The notes under the pieces are model-generated. The model was not told where the DNA came from and did not search any database. It worked only from the letters and a program-made list of their open reading frames with translations. The translations under genes were made by a program, and so were the position numbers. DNA of 64,000 bases, from NCBI RefSeq assembly GCF_042453785.1, contig NC_091673.1, forward strand, positions 6,164,501 through 6,228,500. The letters run 5' to 3'. Positions 1 to 16,045 of the stretch are shown piece by piece. Positions within the stretch are counted from its first letter, which is position 1; every line of letters starts with the position of its first letter. This DNA comes from Malus domestica. Taxonomy: Eukaryota > Streptophyta > Magnoliopsida > Rosales > Rosaceae.

Positions 1-912
1 TGGAAAAGTCATCAAATAGGACACGTGTCAACACCTGGCAGAAACAACTTATTTCATCTGGAATATTATATTCAAAATTAGGCCTTGGAAATTTCTATAA
101 ATAGAAGGTTAATTCATTCATTTGAGGGGAACCAATTCATATTACACCTTGAAGCTCTGAAGCTCTGAAACTCCGAAGCTCTCAAGCATCCAGGTTCCCG
201 AAGAATCAAGAAAGCCTTCTTCGTTCTTCGTTCATCGTTCTTCCAAGATCAAGCCCTGACGGCTCTTGAAGAAAGTGTTCTTCGTTCCTCGTTCATCGTT
301 CTTCCAAGATCAAGCCCCAACGGCCCTTTGGATCAACAATCATCCACCAATTCAAGATCAAGCCCCGACGGCCCTTGAAGAAAGTGTTCTTCGTTCTTCG
401 TTCATCGTTCTTCCAAGATCAAGCTCCGACGGCCCTTGGATCAACAAGCCACCGTTCTTCAAGATCAAGCCCAAAAGCCCTTGAAGATCCGTTCATCACT
501 GTTCTTCAAGATTAAGCCCAAAAGCCCTTGAAGATCAGTTCATCACTGTTCTTCAAGATCAAGCCCAAAAGCCCTTGAAGATCCGCTCATCACCGTTATT
601 CAAGATCAAGCCTCAACGGCCCTTGAAGAAACACTCATCCTCAAGATCAAGCCCCAACGGCTCCTTGAAGATCTGCTCAAATCCACCTTCAAAGATCAAG
701 CCCACGACCCTTGAAGAAACTTCCAACAGTTCATCCAAAATCAAGCCTCGACGGCCCTTGGATCAACGAAACATCCACAAATCAACACCTTATAGAGATC
801 GAATCAGAGGATCAAACTTAAGAGAGATTGTAACCCAAAATCATCAAATACAAATATTATTTTGTGCATGTTGTTCTTGTCGCTTTCGTTTCAGGAAATT
901 TTTGTGTTCACA
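1..912 (+). mobile_element. Gypsy-type LTR, 5' part missing
   Basis: This is the downstream part of a long terminal repeat. A TATA box (TATAAATAG, 96-104) is followed by a transcribed, repeat-rich region. The LTR appears to end in TTCACA at 912, and the next bases (about 914-933, TTTGGCACGCCCGGTGGGAC) look like a primer-binding-site region, followed by a gag frame. The start of the LTR lies outside the window, so no target duplication can be checked. The matching 3' LTR and pol are not present, so the element is truncated. The superfamily is inferred from the gag downstream. Confidence 0.7.
216..770 (+). repeat. Tandem repeats inside the Gypsy LTR
   Basis: A degenerate unit built around CAAGATCAAGCCC(C/A)-ACGGCCCTTGAAGA recurs about ten times, with longer units in the first half that also carry TTCGTTCTTCGTTCATCGTTC. 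Unit lengths vary (about 40-65 bases), which is typical of array turnover in the R/U5 part of plant LTRs. Open frames over this array are artefacts of the repeat. Confidence 0.75.
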
Positions 913-991
913 AATTTGGCACGCCCGGTGGGACCATCTCTACCTCTCATATCTTTCTCCGTTCAAGGAATCCAAACACACCTCAAAGTCA

Positions 992-2076
992 ATGGCATCA
1001 AGCAAGGGACAAGTCGTTCTCGCAACCACTGAGGGAAGGATCCTAAGCACTTCTGCCGCAAACGGACAATCCATTGACGCCACAACCGCTCCTCAACATG
1101 TCACTTCAAAGTTGGTGCCGCTAAAAGAGTAAGGGGAGCATCAAAGGTGCAGGTCCGTCATCAACCTAACCTCGCTGGGGGCATCAAAGCATGTCGTTGA
1201 GGCACATCAGATGACATCCCAAAGCGGCCAACGGGGTCCTTCATCAACACCCTGGATGCCTGAAGAGTCACGCATAATGGTTGCACAAGTCATGACCATC
1301 GGCGTTACCTCCATTGAAGAACAGCTGGCTCAAATGAATGAAGCGATCGCAAGGCTAACACGGATTGTTGAAGAAAAAGACTTGCAAATCGCTGCACTCG
1401 TCAGCCGACTGGAGCCACAAGACGGTGAGAACCCCGACCCAAAGGATGATCCACTAAAGAAAGGAGATGGCAAAGAAGATGAGCCTTCGGTGGAGAATAT
1501 CGATGTGAAGCCGGAGCCAGACCAAGCAGCGGCACTCATGGGATCTCTTTCTATCCAACAGCTGCAGGAGATGATCACCAACACCATCAAGGCACAGTAC
1601 GAAGGGAGCTCACATACCTCCTTGTTCTACTCGAAGCCCTACTCCAAGAAGATTGATGCCCTGAAGATGCCAAGGGGTTATCAACCACCAAAGTTCATGC
1701 AGTTTGATGGAAAAGGAAACCCGAAACAGCACGTTGCCCACTTTGTTGAAACTTGCAACAACGCAGGGACCGAAGAGGACTACCTTGCCAAGCAGTTTGT
1801 GCGCTCGCTGAAAGGAAACGCCTTTGAGTGGTACACGGACCTAGAGCCTGAGTCCATTAACAGCTGGGAGCAATTAGAGCGGGAATTCCTCAACCGCTTT
1901 TATAGCACCCGCCGCACTGTGAGCATGCTAGAGCTAACAAGCACAAAGCAGTGGAAGGACGAGCCAGTCATTGACTACATCAACAGATGGCGCACTCTAA
2001 GCCTCGACTGTAAAGACAGGCTCTCGGAAACCTCTTCAATTGAGATGTGCATCCAAGGCATGCAATGGGGTTTGCT
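992..2076 (+). pseudogene. Gypsy gag, nonsense-mutated and 3'-truncated
   Basis: The frame opens at an ATG (992) shortly after the primer-binding region and runs to an in-frame TAA at 1130-1132. It then continues in the same frame from 1211 to about 2076. It includes a coiled-coil-like stretch (about 1310-1400) and the plant retrotransposon gag core, recognisable by PPKFMQFDGKGNPKQHVAHF, LKGNAFEWYTDLEPESI and FLNRFYSTRRTVSMLEL. Retroelement similarity stops near 2076 and the frame closes at 2116 in unrelated DNA. There is no zinc knuckle, protease, reverse transcriptase or integrase downstream, so this is a dead fragment. Gag would form the capsid-like particle of the element. Confidence 0.85.
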
Positions 2077-2079
2077 CGT

Positions 2080-2575
2080 GTTCACAATGTTATATATATT
2101 TTCTGAAGAAAGTTGAGACTCCATTATAAAATTAATTAGCAATATTGAGAGTAGTTTAACTTCTTATAAACTCTTATAAGGGCTCTCCTCCCATCAATGT
2201 GGGATTCTTTCTCAACACGCATTCTTACGTGTAACGGACCCCCCCATTAATGTGTGATTATTTCTCAACATGTCCCTTCACGTGTGACGGATTTTCAAGC
2301 TAACACGTGGATAACACAAACAGAGTGACATGAAGCATGTATGGACGTTGGGCTTCACTCGTGGGTCAACCTGCTCTAAAACCACGAAAAAAGTTTAGAT
2401 TCCAATATAAAATCAATTGGCTGGCAATATGGAGAGTAGCCAAACTTTTTATAAGTCTTGCAAAATCTCTCTTCCCATCAATGTATGACTCATTCTCGAC
2501 ACTACAAAAATCTTGTGCTTTCATAATCTTATGTCAAATTAATTTTGGTGCTATCTAGCTACATCTATAATATTG
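2080..2575. repeat. Degenerate dispersed repeat, two related units
   Basis: Two similar units of about 110-150 bases (around 2112-2270 and 2390-2515) share the order: ATAAAATYAATT, GCAATATKGAGAGTAG, CTTATAARTCTT, CCCATCAATGT. They resemble the ends of old LTRs that are common in eudicot genomes. No open frame or clear target duplication is visible. It abuts the broken end of the Gypsy gag, so it may be the insertion or deletion that truncated it. Confidence 0.45.
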
Positions 2576-5500
2576 AAAAGCCCCAAAAAATATGAAAAAA
2601 AACAAATAATATTACATAAAAAAAACATATTAATATAAAGAAAGAGTAGAAAATGCTAGCTTCTCCAAAAGTATATGCAGAATGGAGCTACGATGCTATA
2701 GAGTGCTTTTGTATACTTACATATAAAAAGCAAGGACTGAATGATAGTTTGCATGATTAACATTTGTAGTACTATTCGATTGTATGAACATGGTATGTTT
2801 GGCTTTAGAATGGTATAGGTTGCATGCACCTATCATCGACATGAAAATGCAATGCATTCCTACTCTACTTTTTTGAACGAGGCTTGAGTTCAAATCTCAG
2901 GAAGAACATGCACTAAAAAAAATATCGTACTTGTGATCATGCAATCAGCGGCGAAGCCACAGCAGCGCATGGAGGTGTGGCCGCACCTCTAGTCGTCGAA
3001 AATCCCCATAAAAAGGAAGAAAACCGTTCTTTTGAACCTACACATAAGGTATTTATGGATTGTCTTTAAACTTACCTCACTTTATTTAGTGTGTTTTATT
3101 TTTAATATAATTAGTTGCTTAAAAAAAAGTATAAGTAAATTTAGACTGGCGGAAAGATGAAGATATAGACTTACAGAGAACTTAATCTTTAGGAATGTTT
3201 TAACTTTTCACTAAACATATATCTTTAGGAAGATATACAGACTACTCTTACCATATAGTTGTACCATCATTTATATCACCTCTCTAATAGAGATGAGACC
3301 TACATGCGTCGGATGATTCTACCTCTATTAGAGAGATTGTATAAATGATGATATAAATAGATGGTAAGTGTAGCATCACTTAACCTAAAAAAGAAAGTAT
3401 TACATTCTTTTTCTTTTGGTTAAAGAAAAATTTACTTTTTTTTTAGTATGACTTTAATTTACAAATGCATATGGATTAATCTATAAAGCATACATTAATA
3501 AGCTCATACAATGCGACGTGCTTATAACATACGATTTGCTTATTTATCTTTCTTTCAAAGTCAATTTATAAATCATGATTTGTAGATTGATTCTGGTTGT
3601 TCATACTTAGTAAATTAATAAATTAAGAATTTACATAGGTCACTCATAAGTGCTTAACACGACTAATTCTAGCGCTCCTCTAGTTCAAATTCTTTAAACC
3701 CATCAATGCTTTTCGTGGTTTCTGTCTTGCAGCATACTGCAACGAAGTTCATCAATAGCCAGTAGATGCATGTGGTGATCACTTGTTTTGGTGCCTACAG
3801 AACACAATAGGGTTTCGAAATCTGATTTCAGTCCATCCGGAAATAGAAATGGGCCAACTTTAATCCATGTGACTTGTATTGTATCTAATTCTTCTGCCCC
3901 ATACGACTTTTCATACATAACCCCATCTGGTTTCTAATTATTTATGGCCAGATTCCACCTGAAATTGTTATTTTTCTTTTTTTATTCCGCCAAAATTAGT
4001 TACCTATTTGATCAAAGTCTCTGTCGGTGTTTGATTCGAGAGATGTAGAGAAATACATATATAATTATTAATTGCTTCCCGTTCCCACATTACGATTACA
4101 GTATCCTTTGCTTCTGCATTTCTCTCCCCTAAAAAGAATGGTATATGATATCTGTCCTACGTCATGAATCAATATCTCGAATCGCTGAGGGTCTTTCTTT
4201 CTATGAGTAGAGTTTTGATCTTTTATGTCTATATATCTTCCTCGTGACGAAAAGATAAACCACAATATTCTTGCATTTATCTCTCTATGTTATAAATAGC
4301 TAGTAGGAAAATGAGAAAAAGGGAGAACAACCCTTAATATACCTGCGTTCACATTGTCTAATATTACAGAAGAACGTATACTGAATACGACTTTTTAAAT
4401 ATAAAGTAGGGTTTGGGGCAGATTCCATGTTCTGTTCAAACCCCAGATTAGCATGCATTACTTTTTATTTACTTTTTTAAGCAAAAACAATAGAAAGACA
4501 GAAAAACCCTAGTTCTTAAGAACCTACCGTCAATCATGATCCACATGTCATGCCCATGGATCAGACAGACATTCGAGTGAAAGTGATATCATTTTTAATT
4601 GACCTTGCTCCCGCAGTTAAGTGATATATAATCCTATAAAATAAAACTACCGACCAAGTACAGAAACAAATTTCTAATTTTCACACTGTGGCTGACAATT
4701 TTAGATAGTTCCAGAGAAAAGTAATTAATTCTTGACGATTATTTTTGTCTATAAACTTTTCATAGTTGATCCATTGTTAAGTAGGGACTGCGGAGAGCAG
4801 CTTCATGAATAGAAATTTGGATCTCGAATTCAAAGTCTTGGCCCGATCATCATGTGCTCGCACATGGACAGCATTTTCAGCAGAGGAAACAAGTCATGGA
4901 AATGGGATTTGAAGTCAAAGTGGCAGTCATTTCAAGTAAGATATATACTACCCAACGACTTCAGTACCTGCTCTGCGCCCACATATATAATCATATTATT
5001 TTTAAGGAGAGTGTCTCTGAAAGTTGCTCTTCTCTTTTTCTGCAAATTCAAGCTATACGGAAAAAGACGTTACTTTAAACGATGCCGTCTCGAGGCTTGA
5101 CTGAAAACAAATGCTTATGCCCATTTCAAAGGACGGTTTATGCATCCAAAACCAAGCTTTTGTTCAGCCACTAATTAACAGATTGACCAAAGCAATTGTC
5201 AAAAAACTGACATCATGATGGCATCATATCTAAGACTACAGTACGAAAAGTTTGATTACGTGGTTAGTTGGAAACTCTCATAAAAATTGAAACGTTACGT
5301 ACTGATCTTAAACTGGTAATTTGGGTTAGAAGAATGTGAGAAAATGGTGGCCAGAGTATTGTATATACGAGAGGAACGTTGCATGCATCACCTTATATAT
5401 TTTGCCTCACACTATAGGCCACAAATGTTTTGACATCCAAAATTTGTCACCTACCCTAAAATGTGAGGAATATAAACTTGTTTAAGTAAAGTACAGTGAA

Positions 5501-8500
5501 TGATTTATTTCTTTGTGAGTTAGTAATAAGTATTAGCGTGATCAAGCTGCCTTACTATAAAAAAATTTCTTACTCATGGCATGTATGTTATCTCTCTCTC
5601 TTCATGATCTGATTCCACTAGTACAGTGATCTCAGAAATGAAGCAACCTTTTTCTGCTCATAAAGAAAGCAATTTGACAACTGATCTCTATACGGCATGT
5701 TTACAAGCACAAAGAGAACGAGGGTCGGAGAAAACTCGCATCAAATTGCCAAAAATACCAATTAAAACCTAAATTTGATAGTTTAATGCAATATATAGAG
5801 ATACGGTAGCTATCTTTTACTTTTTGTGCGTTCCAACAAGTATATTTTGATATTTATATAGTGTGAAGTGTTGATTTAGTGACTGAACTATAATCTCAGT
5901 GAAAATTAGATTCCTGTAAAAATTGCTAATTTCATCATACTATTATATTCAAAGCTAGTTTATCCAATTTTTTGTCGACTTAAGTCACTTCACACACTTT
6001 AAAATATAATACCGTTATTTTCTCACCTATAAGCTCTTAACATTTCATATAGGTTGCAAATCTAACGTCTAATTTACTCTCCAAAGTTAACTCCATACAC
6101 TATTTCTTTATGTAAAATTACGAATCTACCAAATGTGTATCACATGCAAGTAACGTGACTTAAATTGACAAAAAGTTGAATATAATAGCTTTATTGAATC
6201 TGACACTCAATACTATGGTATGTGGTATTCTTCTTCACTTAGAAGTGAAAGCTCTTAGGTTTGAATCTTGTAGATGACGAATTCGATACCAAATTAGGCT
6301 GACTATTGTGTGGCTTTGTTGAACTTCCCCTCCCCTTTGTATAAAAATATTATGTACTAAAAAAAGTAGCTTTGAATCTAATATTAGAGATGTAATTGGC
6401 AGATTTTTATAATTCAATGACTGATTTTTGTGAAAAAAATAGTTTGGAGAACTAATTTTCACTCAGATGAACATAGAATGAAAATTACGAAATGGGGTCT
6501 GAATGGATATATTATGGTTATGAAAAAGTAAGATATTAGGTTTGCTTAATATATAGGAATTATGAAGATTTGTTTTTGCATGAACTTAATTTACTACCTT
6601 AGGGTTTGCTAAAGACCAGACGAGCTCCTGAGAGAGTGGCTTTTTAATTTCTTCAATAAGAATGATGAATTTAAGAAAGCTGTGCGACTTCAAAGTGCCA
6701 AATGATCCGTTGAGAGATTAAAAAATGAAGCCCACCTATAACTTTGGTCTAAAGAGAAGAGAAATAGAATATATAAACATGGGCGCACTACCACTCTCTC
6801 TCTCTCTCTCTCTGCGCCAGACAATAATCAATTAGCACATACCCAGTAAGGCAATGACTTTATATTCGATCCAAAAGCACTCAGTGCAAGTCCAAAATTG
6901 AAAGAAATAATAGAAAATCGATCCCAAAGAAGTTAGGTAAGCTCAATCAAGCGGAAAAGAAAATGTCTGTTATTCATGAGAAGGGTCATATGTAATATAT
7001 TATGTTTGTCAAATAATTATAAATCAAAACTGTAAATTGTGATCGGCAATGTCCTCCTCGTGCACTTAACAAGACCACAATCGAATTCAAGAACGAGAAC
7101 TACAAAGACCAAGGGTAAGAACTAGACAACAATGGACAAATCTCCAAAGATCATCGCATATCAAACAGATATTGATCAAAACTCACCCCCTAAATCTTCC
7201 AAAAACTCACACATATATTTGCATGCGTGACGTCAGTCAATCGTAATGCCATGCACACACACTCATTCCGTCATATGGTAGCCCTACTTTTATGGGTCAT
7301 ATGATGTGAGTGGTCCTCTCATTACTAGATGGAATGGAGTTGGAATTGGAATGTGGAATGGAGCCGAAGTTCCACTGAGGCAAAGGCAACCATTTCCGAT
7401 CAGGAATAGGACATCCCGCAAAAGTGTAGGGCAACCCATTCCCCACTTATTTGTAATCCTCGAATCTTGTTCTATCTTCAAAAACCACTGGCTTCTAGTT
7501 GTATTTGTAGGGCAGGTACAACTCCAACTGTCTGCAAAATTATATCAGACTCTGGATAAGATTTTCTCATGGTTTCTTCTATTTGGAACTATTTTATAAT
7601 TTTGTCATCCAATGGATGGATTTAGAAACTTTACCTAAGTTTATGTTAAGTTAATGATATGTTTAATGCTTGATCCACCTGCTTCTGATTGCCTAAATGT
7701 TTGGTATAACATTAGTTTAATGCTAATCATGTGATGTGTTGTGACAGTGTGACACATGCCTGGCCTCAACTCAACTGCCTCCCCAAATAAAAAGAATACA
7801 ATTAAGCATTACCAAAAACGTGATTCACTAAGCACGACGAGAACTTGGTCGAAATTGAAGAAGGAATGAATCGGAGAAGTAAAAAATAAGGGAGCATAGG
7901 AAATTGGAATATGATCAACTACCCCCCCTTAATAATTTGCATTACGGATTGTTTGAGTAAGAGTTACATGATTTTTTTTATTTCTCGTGTTTGAAAACAT
8001 GGCATAATATAGGCTCGGGTTCGATCCCGTTTCAAGTAACATGCCATGATTAAACACTAGGTAATCAGGAATCTGTAATATGAATTGGTAAACATAGGAG
8101 AAGTCGAGAATCAAAATAATTAACATGTGCCAAAAGGTGAGCTGAGATTTCCCTCTGATATACAAAGATTCAATTCAATCCGATGTAACAAAAAATTAAA
8201 ACGTGACTTAAAATAACATCAGAAGTTGACAACCTGCAAGTGTAAGTTAAATTTCTACATGGTGAGATAAGCAATTACAGTTCTAAACAACGAAACCCCA
8301 CACCATTTAAGGAACATGTTTTCTGCCATGTTTCATTCGTTGTTGGGAATCCAGCATGTTTTATAACTTATACAGATCATAAGGACTAAACCAATGCTTT
8401 TAGAGCTCGTGTTGAGACATGCAAAGAGGACTCTAAAAAGTAGGATTCTCCATGAACTTTCTACCACCTCATGTTTTTAACACAATGTTTTGTAATATTA

Positions 8501-9024
8501 GCATGATAATTGACGTTAAACTGTAAAGTGTCAAAGTCTATGGAGAGTCACTTTTTAGAGAACTTTTTGAGTCTCCTTAGCATTTCTCACGTTCTAAAGA
8601 ACTTTCGCAAATACCAATATCATTAATCCCATATACACGAATTAAAACATACGAAATAATGCAGAAATAACGCAGCAAAACCACAAGTTACAAAAAGTAT
8701 TAGACATAATGCATAACATTAATCCCATATGTACTTTTCCAAATGTAAATAGATAGTAAAACAGAGAAAGCCAGTTCCCTCATGTTCACAAACTTACAGC
8801 CATTGCCATCTAATTGGCAATCCAACCAAAGCTCCATCACGAGTAGCTGCAAACGTAAGAAAAGACTCGGGTAGAACTAGTTTCAAGATTTCTTCTTCCT
8901 AAAAGTGAACTTCCGAGAACATTTTGGAGATTAGATGCCCCATATAAGCACAGAACTTTTTTCTTCGGGTTGTTTTTATTTTTCGGTTAAGACAAGGTAG
9001 AGAACCGAACTCCATCCAAACAAG
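2576..9024. other. Gene-free AT-rich intergenic DNA
   Basis: No open frame here has recognisable similarity or a believable exon structure. A fold-back MITE sits at 3245-3370, and a short (CT)n run at about 6797-6815. Short pieces resembling dispersed repeats occur (for example around 6220-6370). The last few hundred bases before 9025 should contain the 3' untranslated region of the minus-strand OB-fold gene, but no polyadenylation site can be fixed. Confidence 0.6.
3245..3370. mobile_element. Fold-back MITE
   Basis: Two arms of about 46 bases (3245-3293 and 3325-3370) are near-perfect reverse complements. Both contain TAATAGAGGT/ATTAGAGAGA next to a TATAAATGATG-type core and CTTACCAT/ATGGTAAG ends. 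The loop is about 30 bases. The target duplication is unclear, so the superfamily is not assigned. Confidence 0.65.
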
Positions 9025-11089
9025 TTACTGTTCAAAAACTTGGACAAGTTCATATTCAACCAGGGAGAGGTTGTTATCTTCCTTAACTGTGAAACTGGCA
9101 GGTTCAGCAACTTCGACACGGCCCCACTTGTCCACAGCAAGTCTCATTGATCCTTTAAACATGTCAATCTTGGCATTCCGCAGGGTTATGGTAGAACCTT
9201 CTTGCATCAAGTCCACTACACAACACCATCATGACATCAATTAATAACGGGTTATGTATATCACACACAATGCCACGGCAAAATCAAAATGAATATCACA
9301 CCCAATATTAAGACATCAATTCTCAACGTACGCCTAGCAAAGATTTATAGAGGGTTCAAAACTGTTCACACTGGATCACACTTTTGAGAAATATGTGTTG
9401 ATATTCATAATTTTTAAGATTTTTTCTCAGTTTCCTAGATGTCATTTCTTTCAGCAACCCGGCAGCCACCTTCATGCACTGTTATTTGTTGCTTAATCTT
9501 AGGTCTAGATTTCCCTCCCTGGCTCCATTAAAGGAGGTTTCTTGAAGTGAGCTGTGTTAAGGCTTTAAATGAAGTTTTACTCTTGAAATACTTTAGACCT
9601 AGAACCCAAAAAAGAAGAAGATAAAACTGGCACATTCCAATCACAGAGCATAGGTTTTGAAGACGCTCACCCGTAATCAGACATTACAGGAAGGTTGATC
9701 ATTCAAATCATTCTTTATTATTAAGACAACACAAAGATTGAGTATATGATTCATATTTCGAAATATAATTCGACAAAACAAACCATCATCCACAGGGGAG
9801 CGTTTAGAATTCCATGATTCCAAACCATTGCTCACCAGTAGGAAACAAGATATGGACAGGCATTATAATATGCAGAAGTCGTAAGCATCATGCCTTAATG
9901 ACCAAACTCAAAAATTAAGGACACCATCTAATAAGCATATCAAAGGATCAAAGTAAATCATGTACATAATTCTAGCATATTAAGTAAATTGCAATTCAAT
10001 ACCGAAAACCTCAGAAGATGAAGACTTGACAAGATAAGAGCGGAAGCAAAAAACTATGACATTTAAGCAAAATAATTGCTCACAGAATAGTATCCACGAG
10101 CATATCCGTGTACCTCATGTATAAGACTAAGAAGATAGATTGCTCCGGAACAATTCAACCAAAACTATGCCTGTGGTTTGGAACCCAATTTACAGTTAAT
10201 CCAGCTTACAACTTGTATCCCCATCCCATATTTAAAATATTGTTACCCAGGATCAAAAGCACTATTTTCACAAGATATCATCTTGTTTGACTAATTAAGG
10301 GACTCCGGCATTTACCCGCATGTGAATTTATTTAAGTAACACCACTAAACTTCCTAATTCATCATCAAACATCAGCTGAAAACTGATATCAGAGTGAGGC
10401 AAGCAATCACTGACCAATCTGGTTACCGGGAACCGCAAGTCTAAGACCTGCTAAACTATAAAGAACTAGACTCAAGGTTTAGAAATTAGAACCAAGAATA
10501 AACGAAATAACAATATTGAACAGCAACCATCAAGTATATTAAAAAAGGCCGCAAACCCTCGACATGAGGGAAAATTGGAGTGGTCACATTTTAACACACA
10601 CCAGTTCAACACAAGATATGTGATTCTGTTTTACACACATACATACCCCACACACATAAATAAGTCATGATCTCTAACTCGCCCATGACCACGAAAATCC
10701 ATGCCTACCAACCATTAGATTCAAATCCAACCTCTGATATTATTCAGAAAAAAAAAAACCTACTTTACGGGTTTTGAATAGGAGTCACTGGAATTTGATC
10801 CAGCAACCGCTGAGCATAGATTTTGTGTTCACCATTGAGAGTAAAAAGTAAACTTGAAATACACACCTTGATCGTTTCTAGCTGTGAAGATAATCAATCC
10901 GGTTTCATCACCAACCAAGCATTCAGCAATTCGCGTTTGGCGTGCTTGACGGTCATCGGCGCGACCCTTCTGTAACACCATCTTAGTATGAACAACCTTT
11001 ACAGTCAGAGTGTGCCCAGAAGTACCTGGGCGGAGCTGGGCAACCTTGGTGAATACTGGTTTCCTCAATCCTGGTTTCGCTTCAGCCAT
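9025..11089 (-). CDS. OB-fold nucleic-acid-binding protein (At4g28440/At1g23750-like)
   Basis: Two coding exons, 11089-10867 and 9215-9025, join in frame across a 1.65-kb GT-AG intron to give 137 residues. The protein begins MAEAKPGLRKPVFTKVAQL. Exon 1 holds the first OB-fold strands (GTSGHTLTVKVV, RIAECLVGDETGLIIFTARN). Exon 2 completes the barrel (STITLRNAKIDMFKGSMRLA, DKWGRVEV) and ends in an acidic tail, NLSLVEYELVQVFEQ. Plants have a small family of such single-domain proteins related to SSB/SOSS-B folds; binding to single-stranded nucleic acid is the family expectation, while the exact role is not established. The ATG at 11089 is the first in frame, five bases after a 5' UTR splice acceptor. 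It is divergent to the AOR gene, which points to a shared promoter region. Confidence 0.9.
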
Positions 11090-11094
11090 TGCAG

Positions 11095-11651
11095 CTACCC
11101 AAAATCCACACCCACGAAATGCTCAATCACTAAAACTAACACATTCAAGAAACAAAGTTGTACATTACATGTAGAATTGCAAGCCTTAACCGTAACATAG
11201 AAAAAGAATTATCAAGCTTCGATTTTTATCGCAATATGAAATTCGAAAGGTCAAACATGAAACTAAAAATTAGAATAAAGACCCCTAATTTACTTTAATT
11301 ATCTGTTTTTCCGAGAAGATGAGCTTCATCAAATCCTATTTTCTTCTAGTTTTTCATTAACCAAACAAATATTACAGAATGCTATCAAATGTTCTTGCAG
11401 AAACTAATTGTAAATTGTAACCTGACAAGATTAATCACAAATTTCCAACGACACCTTCCGATTCACAAAGCAGATCAGAGAAAATTTCTATGTTAAACGA
11501 CGGATCGGAAAATTAATCGCTCTACGGTGGTCAGAAACACACTACAATCTAACAAAATCATAAATTTTCCAACAAAAATACAAAAAAAAAATCGAAAAAC
11601 AAACGATTCATCGAAGTATAACATAAGAGAAACAAGGATCGTGTAAATTAC
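11095..11651 (-). other. 5' UTR intron of the OB-fold gene
   Basis: On the minus strand a donor (CGGAG then GTAATT, exon end at 11652) and an acceptor (TTGGGTAG, exon start at 11094) define an intron just upstream of the ATG at 11089. The upstream noncoding exon would run from 11652 to about 11745. A leader intron this close to the start codon is common in broadly expressed plant genes. It is predicted from splice consensus only. Confidence 0.6.
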
Positions 11652-11745
11652 CTCCGACAACCTACGAATGCGACAGAGAGAAAGAGCGAAAATCTGACTA
11701 AATAGAAATCCGCGGTCGTCACAGCTCTCTACGAACTCCGAAGTA

Positions 11746-14387
<2,642 letters not shown>

Positions 14388-14927
14388 GAAGGAAAACAGA
14401 AAACAGTTGAGCCATCTTTTGCTGTGTACATAAAGATGAACATATGATGTTGCCTTATCTCTTTGTAACATGTTTTGCGTCATATTTGACATGTATCATA
14501 TTGGCCAGTAAGTAGATGCTCCTTGTCAGTGCGGAAATTATAACTTCAAAAAAGCCTACCTTCTCCTCGCTCGAAGTGATTAGAAACCTAACACAATTTG
14601 TCGAAACTGAAGAGACTTTAGATAACCTTGACAATACAAGGAAAATCTACAACATATGTTGAGCGGGAAAAATGTGACTTCCTGGAAAGTTGGGGCAAAG
14701 AGTTTGTTTAGTACCAGGGCGTGGAGCACTTCACCTGTTTTTGTTGCTCTGATACGTAGTCACTAAAGACTCGCATGGAGTTTGCCAATATGGGACTTCT
14801 TCATTGCAGACTAACGTTCTTGAAAGGCACGGAATGTGTCACTCCAATGCTAATGGTAGGAAAAACTCTAGGATCGCCGGAAGAATGCCACAAACTTTGT
14901 TGAAACGAACGACATCTCCTTGTTTTT
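14388..14927. other. AOR 3' flank and unassigned DNA
   Basis: The first 100-150 bases after the AOR stop codon are probably its 3' UTR. From about 14640 there are short open stretches without recognisable similarity. The duplicated segment begins at about 14928. Confidence 0.5.
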
Positions 14928-15096
14928 GCTCTGTCTTTGGTACCTAACGTTCCTCGTAGTTCAATTTCTTACAATTCCCCATGGTTAGATTTCTTACAAC
15001 GTTACAAACTGAACCCCAAATTCCCATATAACGATCAGTACGTCGGACTAGCTGCCTTGGAGAACAAGATTTTGACTGGAAAACAACGTGGTTAAC
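14928..15096 (+). other. Short conserved open frame, copy A
   Basis: A frame of about 55 codons ends with TAA near 15095 and encodes a peptide including VPNVPRSSISYNSPWLDFL and YNDQYVGLAALENKILTGK. I do not recognise it. It matches the equivalent frame at 25342-25510 with only a few base changes. Two of those changes (TTA/TTG, CTG/TTG) are silent and one changes Gln to Arg near the end. It has no obvious start codon here, so it may be a leftover terminal exon of a lost gene. Confidence 0.35.
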
Positions 15097-16045
15097 CTCC
15101 AGAACGTAGCCTTTGTTGAGTGATGAAAATAGTTGACGGGCTTATTTGGAGTATAACCCAAATATTTAAACCTTTGGGCAGTCATCAGGTTTGCTTTTCT
15201 CAATCACCAAATTTGGAATGAAAAGTGTCTACGAAAGCCCAATTCAAATAAGTAACTCTGGTAATGTGATCTCATCACAAGATTAGAAGAGAAAACTCGA
15301 TTTTTTTTTAACAAATAATAGTATCTACACTGAGGGGGTGCAGGAGTGGGCTAAACTTTACAATGGACTTGCCATAATAATGTGGTTCAATTTCGCATTT
15401 TGCTAAAATCGAACCTAAAACCTTTCACTTACAAGTGAAGAGGAATATCACTAAATCGTAGTATTAAGTTCAATATAACTTAGACTTCTAACTTACAACT
15501 TAAACCGACAATAAGTTGAATATAACTCACAATTTATTAAAAAAAATATTGTTGCAGTCTTACTTTAGTTAGGAATGATTGTGTAAATTCTTTTGGGATT
15601 CTATAGTATGTTCTAGATAGTATCCTAATTAAGATTTACTTGAAATGCAAGGATACTCCTTTTCTTACTATATAAGGGGGTGAGATAAAATACACTTCAG
15701 AATTCACCAATTCCCTCTTGCCGCCACACCCTCTTTCCCCTCTATAATTCTTCATTTTTAAACTTTATGGATTTATAAATTCATTAAAATCTCTCAAATT
15801 CTCAATTGAATACACTTCTCTTAAATAGTTATCAAACAAACTTTTCATTTTGTGTTTGTTTTTTAAATACCAGTTATATTGAAATGGACCATACGATTTT
15901 TATTTTAACAAACATGGTGAATTCTTTTTGCAACAAGAGAAATAATACCAAATTGACACTGTAAATTGTTTTAACCACGAGTGAATTAATTGTGATAAAA
16001 ATAGGTAACAGTTAGGGCCAGAACGAGTACAATGATTTGTATTTT

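Noticed and set aside
216-770. CRISPR-like regular repeats
   Set aside because: The units are degenerate and contiguous with no spacers, within a plant LTR.
575-1132. 185-codon open frame from within the LTR
   Set aside because: Its first two thirds are translated tandem repeat and primer-site DNA. Only the part from 992 is gag.
7306-7599. 97-codon plus-strand open frame
   Set aside because: It partly consists of a GGAATGG-rich low-complexity stretch, and a minus-strand frame overlaps it. No domain was recognised.
7985-8020. GGGTTCGATCCCG, tRNA T-arm-like motif
   Set aside because: No other tRNA arms lie at the required distances.
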